Assembly (NCBI GenBank): GCA_964543855.1
Contig: CAZJAD010000042.1
Location: 1-17,690 of the forward strand
Origin: CAZJAD01 sp964543855
Lineage (GTDB): Bacteria > Electryoneota > RPQS01 > DYHQ01
DNA length: 17,690 bases
Direction: 5' to 3'
The position numbers and the translations under genes were made by a program. The notes below the pieces were generated by a model, which searched no databases, had not been told where the DNA came from, and saw only the letters and a program-made list of their open reading frames with translations. Below, piece after piece: positions 14,531 to 17,690 of the stretch (its first letter is position 1; the number at the start of each line of letters is the position of its first letter).

Positions 14531-14743
14531 ACGTTTTGAGGGTATTCTGGGACTCGAAGTCCACGCTGACTGATTAGCCGTCGATCAACACATCTTCCAG
14601 GAGCATTGTGTTCCCCTCGAACCCCGCCCGCCAATTCCGATATGTATTCTCCCCTGTAGAGTCACGGTCAAGCCTCCAGTATTTCGATCCCCTGCGCTAC
14701 TGCTCATCTCCTGCGGGCAAGACCCGGTTGGGTTTGGTCCGGA

Positions 14744-15709
14744 CTATTCCGACGGTGTGGGAATGCGCCCCGTCTGCTTGAATTCACGCGCCATTTGAAG
14801 ATTCCTTATCACATCCCTACTTCCGGGTATTATCTGCAACGATGTCTGGAAGTGTTCAATTGCCGCGTCGGCATCTCCTAATCGGGCATAGGCCAGGCCC
14901 AGGAGATTATGAGTCTTGGCAGTCCCCGGATCTCTCTGCAACATCAATCCAACGATCTCCGGGTCATAGCGGGTCAAATCCTCTGCTCGAACGCCGCCTG
15001 CGAGCAGACTCTTGATAACGCGCAAATTCGTTGTATCATCCTCAAAAGCACTCGTGCTGTTCCGCAGCATATTCTGGTAGGAAGAGGTCAGGTTGGTCTC
15101 GGTCTCCAAGGCCATCTGGAAAGCCTCTCGCGCTTCTTCATACTGCTCCGCCTTGAGATAAAGGGCCCCGAGTTTTCGATAGATGTAGGCGGGTTCGGGT
15201 TCGACATCTATCGCCTGATGGTAATAGCGGATGGCCTCGTCCTTTCTGCCCTCTCTCTCGAGCATATCCGCGAGGTTGTAGTAGATCACACCTTGTTGAT
15301 ATGTCTCGATCTTCAGCGCATCCTTAAGAATCTCTTCAGCTCGGTCGACATAACCAGCTCGGCTGTAGGCGATAGCTTGATTCACGATCGCGGCTACATT
15401 ATCAGGTTCGATCTGAAGGGCCCTTTCATATTGGGCGATAGCCAGCCGATATCTGCCAGCGCGGAGGTGGTTGTCGCCGTAATCCCTGAACCACCTGGAT
15501 TCGACCTCGGCTCCGCTACGAGACAAATCCTGCAGCCATTTGGGATCTGAGAGTGAAATGATCCCGAAAGCAATAAGGATACACCAGAGTACTACCAGAG
15601 CCCAGGTGAAAAACCGTCGCTTACCCGGTATCTCCTCTTCTCGCTCCGGCTTCCTCTTCTTACTCTTACTCTTGTCATCAGCATGTATTGTGAAGAACAA
15701 AGAGAACAT
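14744..15709 (-). CDS. Membrane-anchored TPR-repeat protein
   Basis: A Lys/Arg-rich cytoplasmic start (DKSKSKKRKPEREEEIPGKR) precedes one membrane helix (about 34-52) and a domain of TPR repeats: about 70-105 (YRLAIAQYERALQIEPDN), 105-138 (VDRAEEILKDALKIE), 140-172 (KDEAIRYYHQAIDVEPEP), 174-207 (YEEAREAFQMALETE) and a last one at about 265-298 (DADAAIEHFQTSLQIIPGS). TPR domains bind other proteins, here probably on the outer face of the inner membrane. The start overlaps the end of the VanZ-like gene by 32 nt and is preceded by GGAAGGAAAG, so the two are co-transcribed. MshN, a TPR protein of MSHA loci, has a similar one-helix plan, but this gene is on the opposite strand from the pilus operon, so a link is uncertain. 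Confidence 0.85.
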   Translation of the reverse strand: MFSLFFTIHADDKSKSKKRKPEREEEIPGKRRFFTWALVVLWCILIAFGIISLSDPKWLQDLSRSGAEVESRWFRDYGDNHLRAGRYRLAIAQYERALQIEPDNVAAIVNQAIAYSRAGYVDRAEEILKDALKIETYQQGVIYYNLADMLEREGRKDEAIRYYHQAIDVEPEPAYIYRKLGALYLKAEQYEEAREAFQMALETETNLTSSYQNMLRNSTSAFEDDTTNLRVIKSLLAGGVRAEDLTRYDPEIVGLMLQRDPGTAKTHNLLGLAYARLGDADAAIEHFQTSLQIIPGSRDVIRNLQMAREFKQTGRIPTPSE

Positions 15710-16934
15710 TCTTTCCTTCCCGCTTCAGTCTGTTGAAAGTCTCGCATGCCTCGCCATTCTTCAGAATAATCACTTGGGTTCCACGCTGGGTGAATGGATT
15801 GTAGATGAACTGATGAGGGACCTTTCGAGTAAAACCGTTGCCACCTTTGCCATAAGCGCCGCTCCCGATGACAATAATGTCCGCTTTCTGCATCATGAGG
15901 AAGGTTCGATCCCGGTAATTGAAGTCGTGCTTCTTATCCACTAATCGGAACATTCCGTTTGGGAATATCAGGACATCAAAGAAGACGATCGGAATCCCCT
16001 TATATATGGTCAATCCATACTCGTTGTGAACGATGTAGTCTTTGCGGTACTTGAGGTAGGAATAGGACTGCGTGATCAGAGCGAGAACGAAAACCGCCAA
16101 CAAGCCATACTTGCCCCACTTGTACTGGCTGATGTGAAAGAGCAGAAAGACCAGCGGAAAACTGCAGATCGTCAGCAGCACGACGGTCGACCAGTACTCA
16201 AAACTGGAGAGGAGAGAGCTGAAACAAAGGAACATGAAGGTCAGGATCGTCAGAAGGACGACCAGGATAAACGGATGCTCGGTGTAGTCGCGCAGCCGCG
16301 GATAGCGGAGCCGCGTCCAGTTCTTCAGAAATTCGCGCGACTTCTTGCCACCAAAAAGAATCAGAACCATCCCAATCAATGTTCCCCAAACATCTTTGGC
16401 CACATCGCTCAGGTCGAAGGTGCGAGAACTCATGAACCTCTGAAAGGTTTCATCAAAGGAAGAATACAGCATTGCAAAGAAAAAAGTGAGCAACATGATT
16501 CTCGTGAGTAGTACGCGGCGGGGAGCCAGATCGCGATACATCATGAAAGCAAAAATAGCATAGGCGAAGTAGTGCCAGTTCTGTTGCAGATCGTAGAATT
16601 TGTGCCCGGCATAATGGTCGGTAATCTGCTGGGCAAGGGCGATCATCAGAACAGCGATGACGATAGCCAGAATCCGAAGTCTGGTCAGATAGGAACGATA
16701 AAATATTAGGAGCAGCAGGGCAATGATGAATGCCACGGCCGGCACGGTAGGCACCTCCAAGCCGCCGACCCGATAGGTGAATTTCGTGATCTGTCCAATC
16801 GCATCTTGCAGGAAGTTCGTGACCAGTATGAACGGAGTCGCCACCAGCAGCACACTGTACATGACAAGATGCAGCCGCGTGGAGTGTATTCCGTTTGAAC
16901 GGGCTTTGGACTTTCGTTTGTGTTTTGCAGGCAT
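15678..16934 (-). CDS. VanZ-like multipass membrane protein fused to an Mth938-like domain
   Basis: Residues 1-300 hold about eight hydrophobic segments. The VanZ-type signature is at 160-188: FDETFQRFMSSRTFDLSDVA followed by WGTLIG (family pattern DExxQxF...R...D...G). After the last helix (about 275-292), residues about 305-418 read as an Mth938/DUF498-like domain (the family of human NDUFAF3): DVLIFPNGMFR, ADIIVIGSGAYG, and EACETFNRLKREGKNVLFVL close to the C-terminal Cys. I have not met this fusion before. Mth938-like domains have no settled activity in bacteria; VanZ itself lowers teicoplanin susceptibility by an unknown mechanism. ATG 16934 follows GGAGAGAG. The gene overlaps the TPR gene downstream, forming a two-gene unit, and begins about 85 nt after the tRNA remnant. 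Confidence 0.78.
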   Translation of the reverse strand: MPAKHKRKSKARSNGIHSTRLHLVMYSVLLVATPFILVTNFLQDAIGQITKFTYRVGGLEVPTVPAVAFIIALLLLIFYRSYLTRLRILAIVIAVLMIALAQQITDHYAGHKFYDLQQNWHYFAYAIFAFMMYRDLAPRRVLLTRIMLLTFFFAMLYSSFDETFQRFMSSRTFDLSDVAKDVWGTLIGMVLILFGGKKSREFLKNWTRLRYPRLRDYTEHPFILVVLLTILTFMFLCFSSLLSSFEYWSTVVLLTICSFPLVFLLFHISQYKWGKYGLLAVFVLALITQSYSYLKYRKDYIVHNEYGLTIYKGIPIVFFDVLIFPNGMFRLVDKKHDFNYRDRTFLMMQKADIIVIGSGAYGKGGNGFTRKVPHQFIYNPFTQRGTQVIILKNGEACETFNRLKREGKNVLFVLHNTC

Positions 16935-17017
16935 TCTCTCTCCGGACAGAAAAGACTCTGCCCGACAACAGGCAACCTCGAGCCTGTAGGTCGTTTGTTT
17001 ATAGGCCCTTATCTCAG

Positions 17018-17059
17018 TGCGCCCACTAGGAATCGAACCTAGAACCTACTGATTAAGAG
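17018..17059 (-). tRNA. tRNA-Lys(CTT) 3' half only; probable attachment-site remnant
   Basis: On the minus strand the sequence begins at the anticodon loop CTCTTAA (anticodon CTT, lysine), continues with the 3' anticodon stem TCAGT, a variable loop, an intact T arm (CTAGG-TTCGATT-CCTAG) and the acceptor 3' strand TGGGCGC plus discriminator A; CCA is not encoded. The 5' half is missing: the five bases before the loop are TCTTA rather than ACTGA, and no GCGCCCA acceptor strand or D arm occurs in the upstream 600 bp. A break exactly at the anticodon loop is the usual edge of the identity segment of tyrosine-recombinase elements that use tRNA genes. No integrase is in the window. Confidence 0.75.
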
Positions 17060-17060
17060 T

Positions 17061-17521
17061 AAGACCTACTATCGAGTAAAATCAATGGTTTACAGACAAT
17101 TTGGGACGGTTCCTGTTTCGCTTCCCCTATGAAGAGCACACTGATTTTTGAAGATTGTGCTAATGATGACGATGTTCCGGCCACCTCAAAGTAATGCGAA
17201 ATACCATCAAATTCAAGTGGGCGTTAGGATATAGGAGCTGTTGAGTGGTTGATCTTGAATGTCTCACTCTCTGCATGTAAGATTTGTCTTCATTCCCATG
17301 TGTGGCTTCCTATCTCATCCTCCAATCTCGATCTCCACCTCGATTCCAAAGAGGACTGCCGTGCTTGCCCCAAGTAGACCCAAGTGATGACCAAGGTTAC
17401 GATCCAAGACAAGAGAACGGAGATCGGAATGGATTGGCTTTTCAGTAAGTGTCACTGTTAAAACTGGAGGAGTGAGATCAAGCTTTCATAAGTCAGGCCA
17501 TCTCAGCGCAGGACCTAATAC
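17061..17521. other. Gene-free stretch right of the tRNA remnant
   Basis: No convincing coding frame, RNA gene or long repeat is visible in these 460 bases on either strand. Stops are frequent in all frames. If the tRNA remnant marks an integration boundary, this would be the terminal non-coding part of the element. One short copy of AGTAGGT occurs just inside it (minus strand, 17064-17070), duplicating the AGTAGGT in the tRNA half. Confidence 0.5.
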
Positions 17522-17560
17522 AGAGACCCCGACCGTACATCAAGTCCGATCAGGGTCTCT
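17522..17560. repeat. Inverted repeat AGAGACCC/GGGTCTCT
   Basis: AGAGACCC (17522-17529) and GGGTCTCT (17553-17560) are perfect complements, extendable by two pairs after one mismatch, around a loop of about 20 nt. Neither strand has a T-run directly after it, so it is more a structured RNA element or backup terminator than a classical terminator. It follows the minus-strand terminator at 17571-17611. Confidence 0.45.
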
Positions 17561-17570
17561 CCTGACATTG

Positions 17571-17611
17571 GAAAAGCCGCCGGAGGGCCCGAGAACCTTG
17601 CCGGACCCTCC
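17571..17611 (-). terminator. Intrinsic terminator for a minus-strand gene beyond the right edge
   Basis: On the minus strand GGAGGGTCC, a 12-nt loop and GGGCCCTCC form a 9-bp stem (one G-U pair), followed by GGCGGC and TTTT. It lies about 55 nt after the stop codon of the possible gene end at 17664, which supports a real minus-strand gene there. Confidence 0.6.
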
Positions 17612-17663
17612 CCTCTCTACCTAATCAAATCACTTGAGTTCACGCTTGGGATTCGAGAACCGG

Positions 17664-17690
17664 TTACTTGATTACGAGGTTCCGGCGGCT
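17664..17690 (-). CDS. Possible C-terminal end of a secreted protein (SRRNLVIK)
   Basis: The minus strand from the window edge reads SRRNLVIK and a TAA stop. Sorting tails of the FlgD-like/T9SS type often end in a short strand such as xRNLVIK or xRKLVLxK, so this may be the end of an exported protein. A good terminator follows 50-90 nt downstream. Only eight residues are visible, so the call is weak and other frames through this edge cannot be judged. Confidence 0.3.
   Translation of the reverse strand, partial: SRRNLVIK

Noticed and set aside
14574..14696. Forty-codon minus-strand stretch (KYWRLDRDSTGENTYRNWRA...) after the TPR gene
   Set aside because: It has a protein-like composition and may be a decayed gene end, but it has no start codon between its bounding stops and no family match I recognise.
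14585..14707. Forty-codon minus-strand frame starting MSSSAGDRNTGG
   Set aside because: Its AGGAG touches the ATG with no spacing, and the frame overlaps the other stretch; no support for translation.
17200..17235. GTGGGCG at 17218-17224 as the missing acceptor strand of the tRNA (intron-split tRNA)
   Set aside because: The minus strand reads AACGCCCACTTGAATTTG with no D-arm, so it is not the 5' half of a tRNA.
1..17690. CRISPR array, rRNA, transposase or phage genes
   Set aside because: No regularly spaced repeats, rRNA-like segments or transposase/integrase motifs were seen anywhere in the window.

Overview
The window carries a compact type IV pilus / MSHA-like (T4P/T2SS family) assembly locus from an uncultured-looking bacterium. 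Gene style (tight operons, ATGA/GTGA overlaps, GTG starts), base composition that is roughly balanced by eye, and a possible FlgD/T9SS-like C-terminal tail at the right edge would fit a lineage of the FCB superphylum. That placement is a guess, not a demonstration.

Layout. At 1-989 (minus strand, cut by the window edge) is the N-terminal part of a membrane PAS-domain sensor, probably a histidine kinase. A 477-bp divergent intergenic region (990-1466) holds palindromes and a possible sigma-54-type promoter. From 1467 to 12945 on the plus strand runs the pilus locus: a short major-pilin-like protein, a PilC/GspF platform protein, a PilM-PilN fusion, a PilO-PilP fusion, a minimal PilQ/GspD secretin, a three-gene signalling block (soluble histidine kinase with a degenerate receiver, CheY-like receiver, double zinc-ribbon protein), the PilB/GspE/MshE assembly ATPase, then three minor-pilin-like proteins (PilV/MshD-like, PilW/PulJ-like, PilX/GspK-like). 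A secreted S41-family peptidase follows (13126-14469).

On the minus strand, converging on the pilus locus, are a VanZ-like membrane protein fused to an Mth938-like domain and an overlapping membrane-anchored TPR protein, with a strong hairpin terminator at 14507-14530. At 17018-17059 lies only the 3' half of a tRNA-Lys(CTT), broken exactly at the anticodon loop, as expected for one end of an element integrated in a tRNA gene. By tRNA orientation the element should lie to the right of it. The right edge holds gene-free sequence, two inverted repeats (one a good minus-strand terminator) and perhaps the last eight codons of a minus-strand gene.

How the parts may work together. PilB, PilC, PilMN, PilOP and the secretin would form an envelope-spanning machine that polymerises the pilin-like subunits, with the three minor pilins as priming/tip complex. 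The most unusual part is the signalling block inserted between secretin and ATPase genes. The zinc-ribbon protein ends in a peptide (TLTQEDLDRLFG) that resembles the CheY-binding N-terminal peptide of the flagellar switch protein FliM, and its gene overlaps the cheY-like gene on one side and pilB on the other. This suggests a CheY-to-pilus-motor adaptor, which I have not seen described. No retraction ATPase (PilT), prepilin peptidase (PilD) or PilR-type regulator is present in the window.
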